A stretch of 64,000 bases of DNA from NCBI GenBank assembly GCA_029782365.1, contig JAKOUW010000112.1, forward strand, positions 1-64,000. The letters are read 5' to 3'. Positions 44,977-55,023 of the stretch are shown piece by piece. The notes under the pieces were generated by a model, which made no database searches, had not been told where the DNA came from, and saw only the letters and a list, made by a program, of their open reading frames with translations. The stretch comes from Chloroflexota bacterium. Lineage in GTDB: Bacteria; Chloroflexota; Anaerolineae; Anaerolineales; UBA4823. The stretch's first letter is position 1; each line of letters begins with the position of its first letter. The position numbers were made by a program, and so were the translations under genes.

Positions 44977-45982
44977 ATTGAGGCTGGCGGTCATCGGCTG
45001 TGGAGACATCGCCTCATTCACCGCGCTCGTCTCACGCCTGGTGCCCCAGGTGAGCCTGTCGGCGTGCTGTGATGTCAACGCTGAACGGGCGCAAGGATTC
45101 GCCAGGCGCCATGGCATCAAACAGGTGTTCACAGATTATGCCGATTTGCTGGAGCGGGCGGCAGTCGATGCTGTCTACCTGGCAGTGCCGCATCACCTGC
45201 ATTACCCGATGGTTTTGCAAGCGGCAGGCGCGCAAAAGGCTGTTTTTGTGGAAAAACCTATCACGCGCACGCTGCCTGAGGGCTTAGCACTTGTCGAAAA
45301 AATAGGTACAGCGCGCATCGGTGTGAACTACCAGTACCGTTATGACAGCGCCTGCTATGCGCTGGCAAGGGCTGTCCAGGCCGGTGCATTGGGAAAAATT
45401 CATTCCATGCGCATCAATATACCCTGGCGCCGCACGCAGGCATATTTCGATGGCGCCCCCTGGCACAAGACCATTGCCCAGGCAGGCGGCGGAACCCTGA
45501 TTACACAGGGCAGCCATTTTCTGGATTTGGCGCTGTGGGCGCTGGGCGAGCCGCCGGTGTCGGCAATGGGCTACACAGCCACGCCGACCTTTGCGGTGGA
45601 GGTAGATACCCTAGCCCACGGGATTGTTGAGACACGCAGCGGGACGCTGATTAATATTTCTTCTTCTATGGCGGCGGCAGTGGAGCAGGCAGTGACGATC
45701 GAGGCATACGGCGAGCGTGGGACGGCCTTCTACCGCAACCTGCCGCTTCCCTCGGTGAAATGGATTGGCGTCAAGGTGCGCCGAGAAAGCCCGCCGGAGC
45801 GAGGTGTACATGCCTTGCAGCGCAGCATGGCAGGTTTTGCCGACTGGATTCTGCACGACAAACCTTTTCTCACGCCTGCGGTGAGCACCCTGCCTGTGTT
45901 AGCGGCAGTGGATGGGATTTACCAATCAGCCGTGACCGGCGCGAGAATTTATATTGATCGTTCTTTGAACCTGCAACCTTAA
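44969..45982 (+). CDS. Gfo/Idh/MocA family NAD(P)-dependent sugar dehydrogenase
   Basis: A 337-residue oxidoreductase with an N-terminal Rossmann fold (LAVIGCGDIASFTALVSRLV), the cofactor/substrate motif VFVEKPITRTLPEG with EKP, and a C-terminal substrate domain (GTLITQGSHFLDLALWALGE, with the catalytic-type His). Members oxidise sugar hydroxyls, often C3 of glycosides. With ThuA and the OYE-like enzyme it suggests an oxidative route for glycosides. Next gene begins 19 bases later. Confidence 0.9.
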   Translation: MSKLRLAVIGCGDIASFTALVSRLVPQVSLSACCDVNAERAQGFARRHGIKQVFTDYADLLERAAVDAVYLAVPHHLHYPMVLQAAGAQKAVFVEKPITRTLPEGLALVEKIGTARIGVNYQYRYDSACYALARAVQAGALGKIHSMRINIPWRRTQAYFDGAPWHKTIAQAGGGTLITQGSHFLDLALWALGEPPVSAMGYTATPTFAVEVDTLAHGIVETRSGTLINISSSMAAAVEQAVTIEAYGERGTAFYRNLPLPSVKWIGVKVRRESPPERGVHALQRSMAGFADWILHDKPFLTPAVSTLPVLAAVDGIYQSAVTGARIYIDRSLNLQP

Positions 45983-46001
45983 CGAAAGCAAAGGAGCGCA
46001 C

Positions 46002-47444
46002 ATGAAAGCAAGATCTGAAAAATTGAGTTGGTGGGCCAAAATTGGTTACGGTCTGGGAGACATCTACGGCGGCGGCTCGGGCGTGGTCATCAGTTTTTAT
46101 TACCTGATTTTCCTGACGGATGTGGTGCGCATCGCCCCGGCGCTGGCGGGCACGGTGATTTTGATCAGCAAAATTTACGACAGCATCACCGATCCTTTTG
46201 AAGGTATTCTCGCAGACCGCACGCGCACCGCATTGGGCCGCCGGCGCCCCTATCTGCTGGCTGGCATCCCGCTGGTGTTTTTGTCATTCGTAGCCCTCTT
46301 TTATCCGTTTGATATGGCCTCCGAAACCATGCGCTTTGCGGCGGCGATGCTGAGCTACCTGTTCTTCTCCACAGTTGTCAGCATCGTCATGCTCAACTAC
46401 AACGCCCTGCACTCAGAAATTACGCTCGACTATCATGAGCGCTCAACCCTCAGTTCCGTGCGCATCTTCTTCTCAACGCTGGCCTCGATTGTGGCCGCGC
46501 TGCTCCCAATGGAAATCGTCAAAGCTTTTCCAGATGTCCACAGCGGTTATATCGTCATGGGCCTGGCGTTCGGCGCATTTTTTGCGCTGCCGTATATTGC
46601 CACTGTGGCTGCCGTAAAAGAGCGCTCCGAGTTTCAAAAACCACCCGAAAAATTCGACTGGAAAGCCGCCTTCCTTGACCCCTTCAAGAATCGCACGTTC
46701 GTTTACACACTCGCCATGTACCTGTTTGCTTTCGTGGCCATTGACACGGTCAGCACCATCGTGGTGTATTTTGTCAAATATTACCTGCAGCGCAGCAGCG
46801 AGTCCAGCTTCGTCAACGGCACACTGCTCATCGCCCAGGTGATTTCGCTGCCCTTTTACGTCTGGTTGAGCAAACGCACCAGCAAAATCCGCGGCTATAT
46901 CATTGGGCTTGTAATCTGGGTGGTTGCCATGCTGTTCAGCTTCCTGCTCGCGCCGGGCAATCTTTCATTCCTGGTGTATGTATTTGCGGCGGTGGTTGGC
47001 CTGGGCACGGGAGGCATCGTGGTGATGATTTATGCCATTTTCCCCGATATTCCCGATGTAGATGAACTGCACAGCGGCGAACGGCGCGAAGCGATTTACT
47101 CAGCGCTGGTGACCTTTATCCGCAAATTCAGCTCAGCGCTGGGGATTTTCGCTGTCTCAAATGCCATTGGCTGGGCGGGGTATGTCCCGCCCTTGCAGCA
47201 AACGGCCGGCGGCGCAACAAAACTCATCGAGCAGCCCCAGAGCGACACTTTTCTGCTCGTCCTGCGGTTGATCTTCATGCTCCTGCCGGTGGTCTTGCTG
47301 GCGTTTGCCCTGGCTTTTGCTCTCAAGTTTCCGCTCACTCCTCAGCTCCACAGCCGCCTCAATGCCCTGCTCGCCAGGCAGCGCGCCAATGAGCCGCTGG
47401 ATGAGGACGAGAAACAAGCATTGACCAAAGCTCTGCTCGGCTGA
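46002..47444 (+). CDS. GPH-family sugar symporter (xyloside/glycoside uptake)
   Basis: A 480-residue, 12-helix GPH (MelB/XynP-like) transporter. Signs: KIGYGLGDIYGGGSGVVISF at the start, ISKIYDSITDPFEGILADRT (family motif), and the loop FPDIPDVDELHSGERREAIY. Located between the dehydrogenase gene and the tandem unknown proteins, with gaps of 19 and 14 bases. The xylose genes downstream suggest a xylo-oligosaccharide or xyloside as substrate; this is inference. Confidence 0.9.
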   Translation: MKARSEKLSWWAKIGYGLGDIYGGGSGVVISFYYLIFLTDVVRIAPALAGTVILISKIYDSITDPFEGILADRTRTALGRRRPYLLAGIPLVFLSFVALFYPFDMASETMRFAAAMLSYLFFSTVVSIVMLNYNALHSEITLDYHERSTLSSVRIFFSTLASIVAALLPMEIVKAFPDVHSGYIVMGLAFGAFFALPYIATVAAVKERSEFQKPPEKFDWKAAFLDPFKNRTFVYTLAMYLFAFVAIDTVSTIVVYFVKYYLQRSSESSFVNGTLLIAQVISLPFYVWLSKRTSKIRGYIIGLVIWVVAMLFSFLLAPGNLSFLVYVFAAVVGLGTGGIVVMIYAIFPDIPDVDELHSGERREAIYSALVTFIRKFSSALGIFAVSNAIGWAGYVPPLQQTAGGATKLIEQPQSDTFLLVLRLIFMLLPVVLLAFALAFALKFPLTPQLHSRLNALLARQRANEPLDEDEKQALTKALLG

Positions 47445-47458
47445 CCGTTGATAGGATT

Positions 47459-49516
47459 ATGACCGTCCATACCCAACCCAGCTACCGCATTCACGCCGCC
47501 AACCCTGCCCCAGCAGACTACCCATCCGCAGCGGCGCCCGATTCCTTCTCTGAGGAGCCTTTTCTTCCCGATTATGCCTCCCGCCGGCGGGCGTTTTTCG
47601 AGCATATCCTGCGCAATCCCGCCCCCGCCAACACCAAGCCGGCCTGGCACGAGCTGGCGCGCCTGGCGGCAGGCAGCGCGCCGCACGAGGGCGTTTTCCA
47701 CGCCGCTATGGATTTTATCGATGCCCGCAGGGACTGCTCGGATTTTGTTCTGCACGGAATCATCCGGCTGTTGTATATGGCGAATGGAAAACCATCCTTC
47801 GATGCTTCACATCTCAGCGCTGCGCTGCTCACCCGTGCCAGGCAAACCGTGCTCCACTTCAAATACTTCCCGAATGAGCCCGGCATCGACTCGCTCTGCA
47901 CCTGGACGGAGAACCACTACATTCTTTTCACCTCGGCGGCTTACCTTGCCGGGCAGTTATATCCGCAGGAAGTTTTTACCAATTCGGGGGAAACCGGAGA
48001 GGCAAAAATCGAGCTCAACCGCCGGCGGATTCTACGCTGGCTGGATCTGCGTTTCCACACCGGCTTCAGCGAGTGGCTGTCGCACGTCTATTACGATGAA
48101 GATCTGACCGCCCTGCTGGCGCTCTACGATTTCGCCGCCGATGACGAAATTCGTCGCAAAGCAGAGATGGTCCTCGACCTGTTGGTTTTCGACATGGCGC
48201 TCAACTCATTCAGGGGTGTGTTTGGCTCGACCCACGGGCGGGCGTACGAGAACACCAAGAAATGGGCTTCCAACGAAGGCACAACGGATACCTCCAAGCT
48301 GCTGTTTGGCATGGGTATCTTTTCGGGATTCGACAATATGTCCGCCATTGCCTTCGCCTTGAGCAAGTACCGCCTGCCGAAAGTGCTGGAATACATCGCC
48401 AGCGACCGTCAGCAAAACGTGGATGGTCGAATGGAGAACAGGCAGCGCATGGGGATTAAACTCACCGAAATGGAAAAATGGGGGCTGCGCCCCGACAACT
48501 TTGAGGATGGCATGCTCTACCTCACACTGGAGGCCTACCTCCACCCGCGTACAATTGCCAACACGCTGCGCATGTTCGACGTCTGCAACTGGTGGGAGAA
48601 TTCGTTCCTGGGCAATTTCAAGCCATACCGCGGCCTGCTCAAAGCACTCGGCGCCATCGGCGGGCTGCCAGCGCTGGCGCGCTTTTTAGAGCGCGATGTC
48701 TGCCGCAACACGCGCGAGGAAGTCAATATCTACACGTACAAAACCCCCGATTACATGCTCTCCACTGCGCAGGATTACCGAAAAGGGTACGGCGGCGACC
48801 AACAGCACATCTGGCAGGCAACGCTCGGAGCGGACGCAGTTTGCTTCACCACGCACCCCGCCAAGCTCGAAGGCGTGACGCCGAACTATTGGGCCGGCAG
48901 CGGGCTGCTGCCCAGGGCAGCGCAGTATAAGAACCTGGCAATCGTGATTTACCACATAAAAAAAATCCCGGCGCTGTATGTGCCCATTCGGCATTTTTAC
49001 ACTCATGCCTGGCTGCCGAAAGATAAATTTGACGAAATCATCGAAAAAAACGGCTGGATCTTTGCGCGCAAGAACGAAGGATACCTGGCGCTAAAATCGC
49101 AGAATCCCTATATTTGGAAAGAAGCGCATATTCCCCCTGAAATCTCTGCTCCACTGCGCTTCAATCTGGAAGATAACGGCAGAGAAGTGATCGCCGATGG
49201 AGCGGACAATATCTGGATTTGTCAGATGGGTCGTCAGGCCGAAGATGGGCACTTCGCCGGATTTATTGAAAAAATCGCTGCTGCGGAAATCACCTACAGT
49301 AACCTGGCTGTCCATTACCAGGCTCCCGGTGTCGGGCCGGTGCGATTCGGGTGGGACCAGCCTTTCGAAGTGGATGATGTCAAAATCTCGCTGTCAGATT
49401 ATCGCCGATATGATAATCCCTTTACCCGCGCCGAATTCAACGCCGACGAAATTCACATCACAGCGGGCGAACACCGCCTGGCCCTGAATTGGAAAACCGG
49501 AGAACGTAACGAATGA
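47459..49516 (+). CDS. Large protein of unrecognised family, paralogue A (no signal peptide)
   Basis: A 685-residue protein that I cannot assign. Helix-rich first half with WTENHYILFTSAAYLAGQ (149-166), TGFSEWLSHVYYDEDLTALL (201-220) and FGSTHGR (255-261); a second half rich in beta strands with YKTPDYMLSTAQDYRKG (427-443), QQHIWQATLG (448-457) and LPRAAQYKNL (484-493). The layout resembles the (alpha/alpha) toroid plus beta-sandwich design of polysaccharide lyases, and the TENH motif recalls their N-x-H active site, but this is inference. No signal peptide. Paralogous to the next gene, which it overlaps by four bases. A glycan-acting role fits the cluster. Confidence 0.85.
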   Translation: MTVHTQPSYRIHAANPAPADYPSAAAPDSFSEEPFLPDYASRRRAFFEHILRNPAPANTKPAWHELARLAAGSAPHEGVFHAAMDFIDARRDCSDFVLHGIIRLLYMANGKPSFDASHLSAALLTRARQTVLHFKYFPNEPGIDSLCTWTENHYILFTSAAYLAGQLYPQEVFTNSGETGEAKIELNRRRILRWLDLRFHTGFSEWLSHVYYDEDLTALLALYDFAADDEIRRKAEMVLDLLVFDMALNSFRGVFGSTHGRAYENTKKWASNEGTTDTSKLLFGMGIFSGFDNMSAIAFALSKYRLPKVLEYIASDRQQNVDGRMENRQRMGIKLTEMEKWGLRPDNFEDGMLYLTLEAYLHPRTIANTLRMFDVCNWWENSFLGNFKPYRGLLKALGAIGGLPALARFLERDVCRNTREEVNIYTYKTPDYMLSTAQDYRKGYGGDQQHIWQATLGADAVCFTTHPAKLEGVTPNYWAGSGLLPRAAQYKNLAIVIYHIKKIPALYVPIRHFYTHAWLPKDKFDEIIEKNGWIFARKNEGYLALKSQNPYIWKEAHIPPEISAPLRFNLEDNGREVIADGADNIWICQMGRQAEDGHFAGFIEKIAAAEITYSNLAVHYQAPGVGPVRFGWDQPFEVDDVKISLSDYRRYDNPFTRAEFNADEIHITAGEHRLALNWKTGERNE

Positions 49517-51597
49517 AAAAATGGTTGATCCTGCTCGCAGCGTTTATGATCGCGGCGCTTGCCGTTGACCAACTGACTGCCACCCGCCCGGAGTACCCTG
49601 CCCGCTCAGGAGATCCAATACCAACTCGCCCACAGGCTGGCGATTCACCCTTTGTACGCACCCCACTGGCGCCGACCTACGAAGCACGGCGGCAGATGTA
49701 CCTCGACTGGCTGGTGACACAACCCACCCCCAACGAGCGCGGCGGCGTTTGGGCGGATATCGCCAAACTGGCGGCCGACCCGGCGACGAAAATCAACGTC
49801 AAAGCGCTGCAAGACGCCCTCGACTTTGTCAACGCCCGCCAGGATCCCTCTGATTTCAACATGGCCTCGCTGGTGCGCCTGTATTACCTGTACCGCGGCA
49901 CGGGGATTTTGACAGCAGACCAGGAGCAGGCGCTGAAAAACGCTATGCTCAACTACAAATACTGGCTCGATGAACCGGGAACAACGTATGTTGAAATGTG
50001 GACGGAGAACCACCAGATGCTCTCCGCCAGCGCCGAATATCTCGCCGGGCAGGCGTTCCCGACCGAGGTGTTCAGCAACGACGGCCTGACCGGCCAGCAG
50101 AAGATGGAAAAAGCCAGGGCGCGCTTCCTGCGCTGGACAGAATTACGCACCCAGACCGGGTTTGCCGAGTGGGATTCGACCACCTATTACCCCGAAGACC
50201 TGGCTCCCTTGTTAAACCTGGTGCAGTTTGCCGAAGATGCGTCGATTTCCACACGCGCTGCGATGGTGGTTGACATGATCTTGTTCGATACAGCCGTCGA
50301 TTCGTACTACGGCTTTTTCGCCACTTCCCATGGTCGGGTGACAACCGGCGGCATCAAAAGCCAGGCAGGCGACAGCCTGGTGACGGTGCAAGCGATCGCT
50401 TTCGGGCTCGGGCGCTTCCAGGCCACGACCAACATGGCGGTTTCGGCGCTGGTCACCAGCCCCAAATACGTTCCGCCTCCTGTTTTGCAGGCGCTGGCGC
50501 TGGATAACCCGCAGGAATACTCCAACTTCGAGCGGCAGTCGATCCCTATCACAGATGAGGCCGCGGCCAAATATAATATCAGCATCACCGATATCGCTGA
50601 CGCGCCTGTCTGGTGGGGATTCGGCGCCTTCACACTGCCCAGCCGCATCGATAAGACGATTGAGACCGCGGATGCCTGGAACCTGTGGCATTATCCCGAC
50701 TTCGCCGATCTGAAAGATATCGCCAAAGCACTACAGGCGGTCAACGGCTTGTCGCTCGCCAGCCGCCTGCTTGATCCCGATTCGAACGGCGTGGTGATGA
50801 GCGAAGTCAACAAGGTCACCTACCGCACACCCGATTATATGCTGTCGTCAGCTCAGGATTACCGTAAGGGCGAGAAGGGCTACCAGCAGCACATCTGGCA
50901 GGCAACCCTGGACAGCTACGCCGTGGTCTTTGCCACGAATCCGGATGACCTGAAAGAAGGCGACAGCCACCGTCCGAGTTATTGGATGTCCAACGGCAGG
51001 CTGCCGCGCACCGCACAGTACAAAAACCTGCTGGTGGCATTGTATGATATACCCCGCCACCCATCAGCGCCTTACCCGCTGGAGACGCGGCACTATGCCT
51101 TCACGCACGCCTATTTTCCGAAATGGGCCTTCAATGAAGTCAGAGAAGTGGGCGGCGCGCACGGCGGCGGCTGGATTTTCGGCCGGCGCGGCGACGGTTA
51201 CGTGGCCCTCTATGTAGACCAACCCTACAAATGGACAGAGTCCGGGCCAGATGCAGGTCAGGAAATCATCTCTCTAGGCTACCGGAACGTGTTCATCTGC
51301 CAGGTGGGGCGCAAAGCTGTTGATGGTACCTTTGATGACTTTGTCTCAGCGGTTACCAATGCCAGTTTAACTGTCGCCGGGCTGAAGGTGGAGTATGCCG
51401 CGCCTGGCCTGGGTCTGGCGTCGTTCAATTGGCAGAGTCCGTTCACGGTGGCGGGAAATCAAATTTCACTGCGAGATTATCCGCGCTGGCAAAACCCGTA
51501 CACCACTGCGCCGTTTGACAGCCTGAATTATGTGATTACATTTGAAGGGAAATCTCTTGAGCTGGATTTCGAGCAGGGTGTAAGGTCGATGAAATAG
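49513..51597 (+). CDS. Large protein of unrecognised family, paralogue B (secreted or membrane-anchored)
   Basis: A 694-residue paralogue of the preceding protein with the same landmark motifs: WTENHQMLSASAEYLAGQ (163-180), TGFAEWDSTTYYPEDL (215-230), TSHGR (271-275), YRTPDYMLSSAQDYRKG, QQHIWQATLDSYAVVF and LPRTAQYKNL. It differs in having an N-terminal hydrophobic signal (KKWLILLAAFMIAALAV), so it should act outside the membrane. Shared acidic, His and Tyr positions are candidates for catalysis. Reaction unknown; a lyase or glycosidase on the imported glycan is the best guess. A 95-base gap with a possible promoter follows. Confidence 0.85.
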   Translation: MKKWLILLAAFMIAALAVDQLTATRPEYPARSGDPIPTRPQAGDSPFVRTPLAPTYEARRQMYLDWLVTQPTPNERGGVWADIAKLAADPATKINVKALQDALDFVNARQDPSDFNMASLVRLYYLYRGTGILTADQEQALKNAMLNYKYWLDEPGTTYVEMWTENHQMLSASAEYLAGQAFPTEVFSNDGLTGQQKMEKARARFLRWTELRTQTGFAEWDSTTYYPEDLAPLLNLVQFAEDASISTRAAMVVDMILFDTAVDSYYGFFATSHGRVTTGGIKSQAGDSLVTVQAIAFGLGRFQATTNMAVSALVTSPKYVPPPVLQALALDNPQEYSNFERQSIPITDEAAAKYNISITDIADAPVWWGFGAFTLPSRIDKTIETADAWNLWHYPDFADLKDIAKALQAVNGLSLASRLLDPDSNGVVMSEVNKVTYRTPDYMLSSAQDYRKGEKGYQQHIWQATLDSYAVVFATNPDDLKEGDSHRPSYWMSNGRLPRTAQYKNLLVALYDIPRHPSAPYPLETRHYAFTHAYFPKWAFNEVREVGGAHGGGWIFGRRGDGYVALYVDQPYKWTESGPDAGQEIISLGYRNVFICQVGRKAVDGTFDDFVSAVTNASLTVAGLKVEYAAPGLGLASFNWQSPFTVAGNQISLRDYPRWQNPYTTAPFDSLNYVITFEGKSLELDFEQGVRSMK

Positions 51598-51641
51598 TCT
51601 CCCCCCTTATTTGTCGAAAACCGCCATCGAACAGGCAATGC

Positions 51642-51647
51642 TATAAT
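51642..51647 (+). promoter_or_regulatory. -10 element before xylA
   Basis: TATAAT in the 95-base gap after the tandem paralogues, about 45 bases before the xylA start. The -35 region is poor. It may give the xylA-GH3-xylB genes a separate, possibly activator-dependent, promoter. Confidence 0.4.
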
Positions 51648-51692
51648 CGCCTCATCACTTCGGGTAAAACCAAAGAAATGGAGAACTGACCT

Positions 51693-52853
51693 ATGTACGA
51701 ACCAAGACCTGAACACAAATTCACCTTCGGCCTGTGGACTGTCGGCAATCGCGGCGCAGATCCGTTCGGTTCTGCCGTGCGCGAGCACAAAACCCCTGCC
51801 GAGCTGGTGTACCTGCTCGGCGAAGTCGGCGCTTACGGCGTTAATTTCCACGACAACGACCTGATTCCAATCGATGCCGCGCCGGCTGAGGCAGATGCCA
51901 TCAAAAAAGAATTCCGCAAAGCCCTGGCCGACACCGGCCTGGTTGTGCCGATGGCGACCACCAACCTGTTCAGCGATCCGGTTTTCAAAGACGGCGCATT
52001 TACATCCAATGATCCTAAGGTGCGCGCCTATGCACTGCAAAAGACCATGCGAGCTATCGACCTGGGTGTGGAATTCGGCGCTGAAGTGTATGTCTTTTGG
52101 GGCGGCCGCGAAGGCAGCGAGACGGATTCCAGCAAGAACCCAGTGAAGGCCATCCAGCGCAGCCGAGAGGCGATGAATTTCCTGTGTGAATACGCCCTGG
52201 ATCAGAAGTACACACTCAAATTTGCCCTGGAAGCCAAGCCCAATGAGCCGCGCGCCGATATCTACAACCCCACAACCGGTCACATGCTGGCCTTCATCGA
52301 GACCCTCGACCACCCGGATATGGTAGGCGTCAACCCCGAAGTGGCCCACGAGCATATGGCAGGCATCAACTTTATGCACGGCGTGGCCCAGGCCTGGGAA
52401 GCCGGCAAACTGTTCCACATCGATTTGAACGACCAGTACCCGGGCCGCTATGACCAAGACCTGCGCTTTGGTTCGCGCGACCTCAAAGCTGCCTTTTACC
52501 TGGTCAAGTTCCTGGAGGATGTAGGCTACTCCGGCAGCCGCCACTTCGACGCCCATGCCTACCGCACTGAGGACTTTGAAGGCGTCAAGGATTTTGCCCG
52601 CGGCTGCATGCGCAGCTACTTGATCTTGAAGGAGAAGGCAGCGCAGTTCAACGCCGACCCGGAAATACAGGCAATCCTGGCAGAGATCAGCGCCGACGAT
52701 GGCAGTTTGACTTCTTACTTTGGCAAGTACAGTCCACAGAAGGCTGCCGCGCTCAAAGCTCAACCTTTTGATCGTGCTACCATCTCCAAACGCGGTCTGA
52801 AATACGAACGGCTCGACCAATTGACAATCGATATCCTGACAGGGGTCCGATAA
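51693..52853 (+). CDS. xylA: Xylose isomerase (class I)
   Basis: A 386-residue enzyme converting D-xylose to D-xylulose, of the short class found in actinobacteria and Thermus. Catalytic and metal residues are in place: His in [17 protein letters not shown], Glu and Lys in [31 protein letters not shown] and [13 protein letters not shown] precedes the ATG. Followed by a GH3 enzyme (gap 11 bases) and xylulokinase, so xylose released by hydrolysis can enter the pentose phosphate pathway. Confidence 0.96.
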   Translation: MYEPRPEHKFTFGLWTVGNRGADPFGSAVREHKTPAELVYLLGEVGAYGVNFHDNDLIPIDAAPAEADAIKKEFRKALADTGLVVPMATTNLFSDPVFKDGAFTSNDPKVRAYALQKTMRAIDLGVEFGAEVYVFWGGREGSETDSSKNPVKAIQRSREAMNFLCEYALDQKYTLKFALEAKPNEPRADIYNPTTGHMLAFIETLDHPDMVGVNPEVAHEHMAGINFMHGVAQAWEAGKLFHIDLNDQYPGRYDQDLRFGSRDLKAAFYLVKFLEDVGYSGSRHFDAHAYRTEDFEGVKDFARGCMRSYLILKEKAAQFNADPEIQAILAEISADDGSLTSYFGKYSPQKAAALKAQPFDRATISKRGLKYERLDQLTIDILTGVR

Positions 52854-52864
52854 TTCCCGCTTTT

Positions 52865-55000
52865 ATGGACAATTCAGACTGGCCCCGGTACCTCAATTCC
52901 TCATGTCCAATTTCCGAGCGTGTTAATGACCTGATAGGCCGTTTAACCTTGCCGGAAAAGATCGGCCTGATGAGTCACCCGGCTGTTGGCATACCGCGCT
53001 TGCAAATACCGGCCTATAATTATTGGAGCGAAGCTTTGCACGGAATCGCTCGAAATGGACTGGCAACAGTTTTCCCACAGGCCATTGGTATGGCTTCAAC
53101 CTGGGATAGGGATTTGATCCATCAGGTTGCTGCAGCAATTAGTGACGAAGGCCGCGCAAAATATCATGCGGCGTTAAAGAGAAATGGGTATACCGATCAA
53201 TATCAAGGGTTGACGTTTTGGTCACCGAATGTGAATATTTTTCGCGACCCGCGTTGGGGGCGCGGGCAGGAAACCTGGGGAGAGGATCCATTTTTAACAG
53301 GTGAAATGGCGGCTGAATTTGTTAAGGGATTACAGGGCGACCATCCACGCTATTTAAAAACTGCTGCCTGCGCAAAACACTTTGCGGTTCATTCCGGTCC
53401 CGAGAAGGATCGCCATGTCTTTAATGCGGTGGTCAGCAAACGCGAATTGTATGACACGTATTTGCCGGCTTTCAAGAAACTGGTAACCGAAGCCGGGGTG
53501 GAATCGGTGATGGGCGCCTACAACCGCACTTTGGGTGAGCCATGTTGTGGGAGTCATTTCCTATTAGATGAAATTCTGCGCACTGAATGGGGATTTGCAG
53601 GGCATATTGTTTCAGACTGCGGGGCGCTGTCGAATTTCCACCTCACCCACAAAGTCACCCATGACGCGGCAGAGTCAGCCGCCCTGGCCTTACAAAATGG
53701 CTGTGACCTGGGCTGCGATCACGTCTTCGAGGCCATTCCAGAAGCTATTGAGCGCGGCCTTATTTCGGAAAGTAGTGTCGACCGCGCCTTAGAACGCACG
53801 TTGGGAACGCGTTTTAAACTGGGTATGTTCGATCCAGATCAAGATGTTCCCTATACATCCATTCCGCTGGAGGTGATTGCTTGTGACGCTCACCGCCAGC
53901 TTGCCTACCGCGCCGCTGTGGAATCGGTTGTGTTATTGAAAAACAGAGGCCAGATCCTTCCCCTCAGCCCTGCCACCAGGAAAATCTTTGTTACCGGCCC
54001 AACAGCCACCAGCCTCGAGGTGCTGATGGGAAATTACTATGGCTTTAACACCCAGATGATCACTTTGCTGGAAGGTATTACCAGCCGTATCCCCGAGGGC
54101 ATGGGCCTGGAATATCATCCCGGATCACTGCTGAAGCACCAGCGTGAAATCGAGAGGAGTTGGGCGCCGGGCATGGCTCAGACAGCAGATGTCACCATTG
54201 TCTGCGGAGGTATTACACCTTTTATCGAAGGCGAAGAGGGTGAATCTTTATTGTCAGAAGAAAACGGCGACCGCAAGGATATCCGTTTGCCGCAGGTGCA
54301 GGTGGATTACATCAAAGAACTCGCCATGCATGGGGCAAAGATTGTCCTGGTGCTGACCGGGGGAAGCCCCATCGCCCTGGGCGAGATCGAAGAGCTGGTA
54401 GACGCAGTTCTCTACGTGTGGTATCCAGGCATGGAAGGAGGGAGGGCAGTCGGTGATATCCTCTTCGGCGATGTCTCCCCTTCCGGCAAACTACCAATTA
54501 CCTTTCCGCGGTCGGTTGATCAGTTGCCGCCATTTGAAGATTACAGCATGACCGGCCGCACGTATCGTTATATGACTCAAGAACCGCTCTACCCATTTGG
54601 ATTTGGTTTGAGCTATAGTAGTTTTGCGTATTCGGAATTGACCCTGGAAAAATCCACACTCGGCGCAGGAGAATCCTTATCCATCAGCTTTAAGATTCAA
54701 AACACCGGCGGTTGCGATGCCGCTGAAGTTGTTCAGTTGTATCTGAGCGATTTGCAGGCATCTGCCATTGTTCCGTATCACCACCTGGTCGGTTTTAAGC
54801 GGGTACCATGCAATGCTGGGGGAGACCGGCTTTTAGATTTTACAATCACTCCCGAAATGATGTCTTTTGTCAATGACGACGGTCACACCAAACTCGAACC
54901 CGGTGAGTTTCGCCTGGAAATTGGTGGATGCTCACCTGGCCAGCGCAGTCAGGTATTAGGAGCGCCAGTGCCTGTATCTGCGTCATTTACGATTGTCTGA
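52865..55000 (+). CDS. GH3 beta-xylosidase-like glycoside hydrolase
   Basis: A 711-residue GH3 enzyme without signal peptide. The catalytic domain begins NYWSEALHGIARNG, a pattern typical of beta-xylosidases, and has the nucleophile Asp251 in FAGHIVSDCGALS. KHFAVHSGPEKDRH binds substrate. The second domain has ITPFIEGEEGESLLSEENGD (acid/base Glu region), and a fibronectin III-like domain ends the protein. Cytoplasmic, so it should act on imported xylosides. It lies between xylA and xylB. Confidence 0.9.
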   Translation: MDNSDWPRYLNSSCPISERVNDLIGRLTLPEKIGLMSHPAVGIPRLQIPAYNYWSEALHGIARNGLATVFPQAIGMASTWDRDLIHQVAAAISDEGRAKYHAALKRNGYTDQYQGLTFWSPNVNIFRDPRWGRGQETWGEDPFLTGEMAAEFVKGLQGDHPRYLKTAACAKHFAVHSGPEKDRHVFNAVVSKRELYDTYLPAFKKLVTEAGVESVMGAYNRTLGEPCCGSHFLLDEILRTEWGFAGHIVSDCGALSNFHLTHKVTHDAAESAALALQNGCDLGCDHVFEAIPEAIERGLISESSVDRALERTLGTRFKLGMFDPDQDVPYTSIPLEVIACDAHRQLAYRAAVESVVLLKNRGQILPLSPATRKIFVTGPTATSLEVLMGNYYGFNTQMITLLEGITSRIPEGMGLEYHPGSLLKHQREIERSWAPGMAQTADVTIVCGGITPFIEGEEGESLLSEENGDRKDIRLPQVQVDYIKELAMHGAKIVLVLTGGSPIALGEIEELVDAVLYVWYPGMEGGRAVGDILFGDVSPSGKLPITFPRSVDQLPPFEDYSMTGRTYRYMTQEPLYPFGFGLSYSSFAYSELTLEKSTLGAGESLSISFKIQNTGGCDAAEVVQLYLSDLQASAIVPYHHLVGFKRVPCNAGGDRLLDFTITPEMMSFVNDDGHTKLEPGEFRLEIGGCSPGQRSQVLGAPVPVSASFTIV

Positions 55001-55023
55001 TTTGAATGGCCCAAGGAGGCAGG

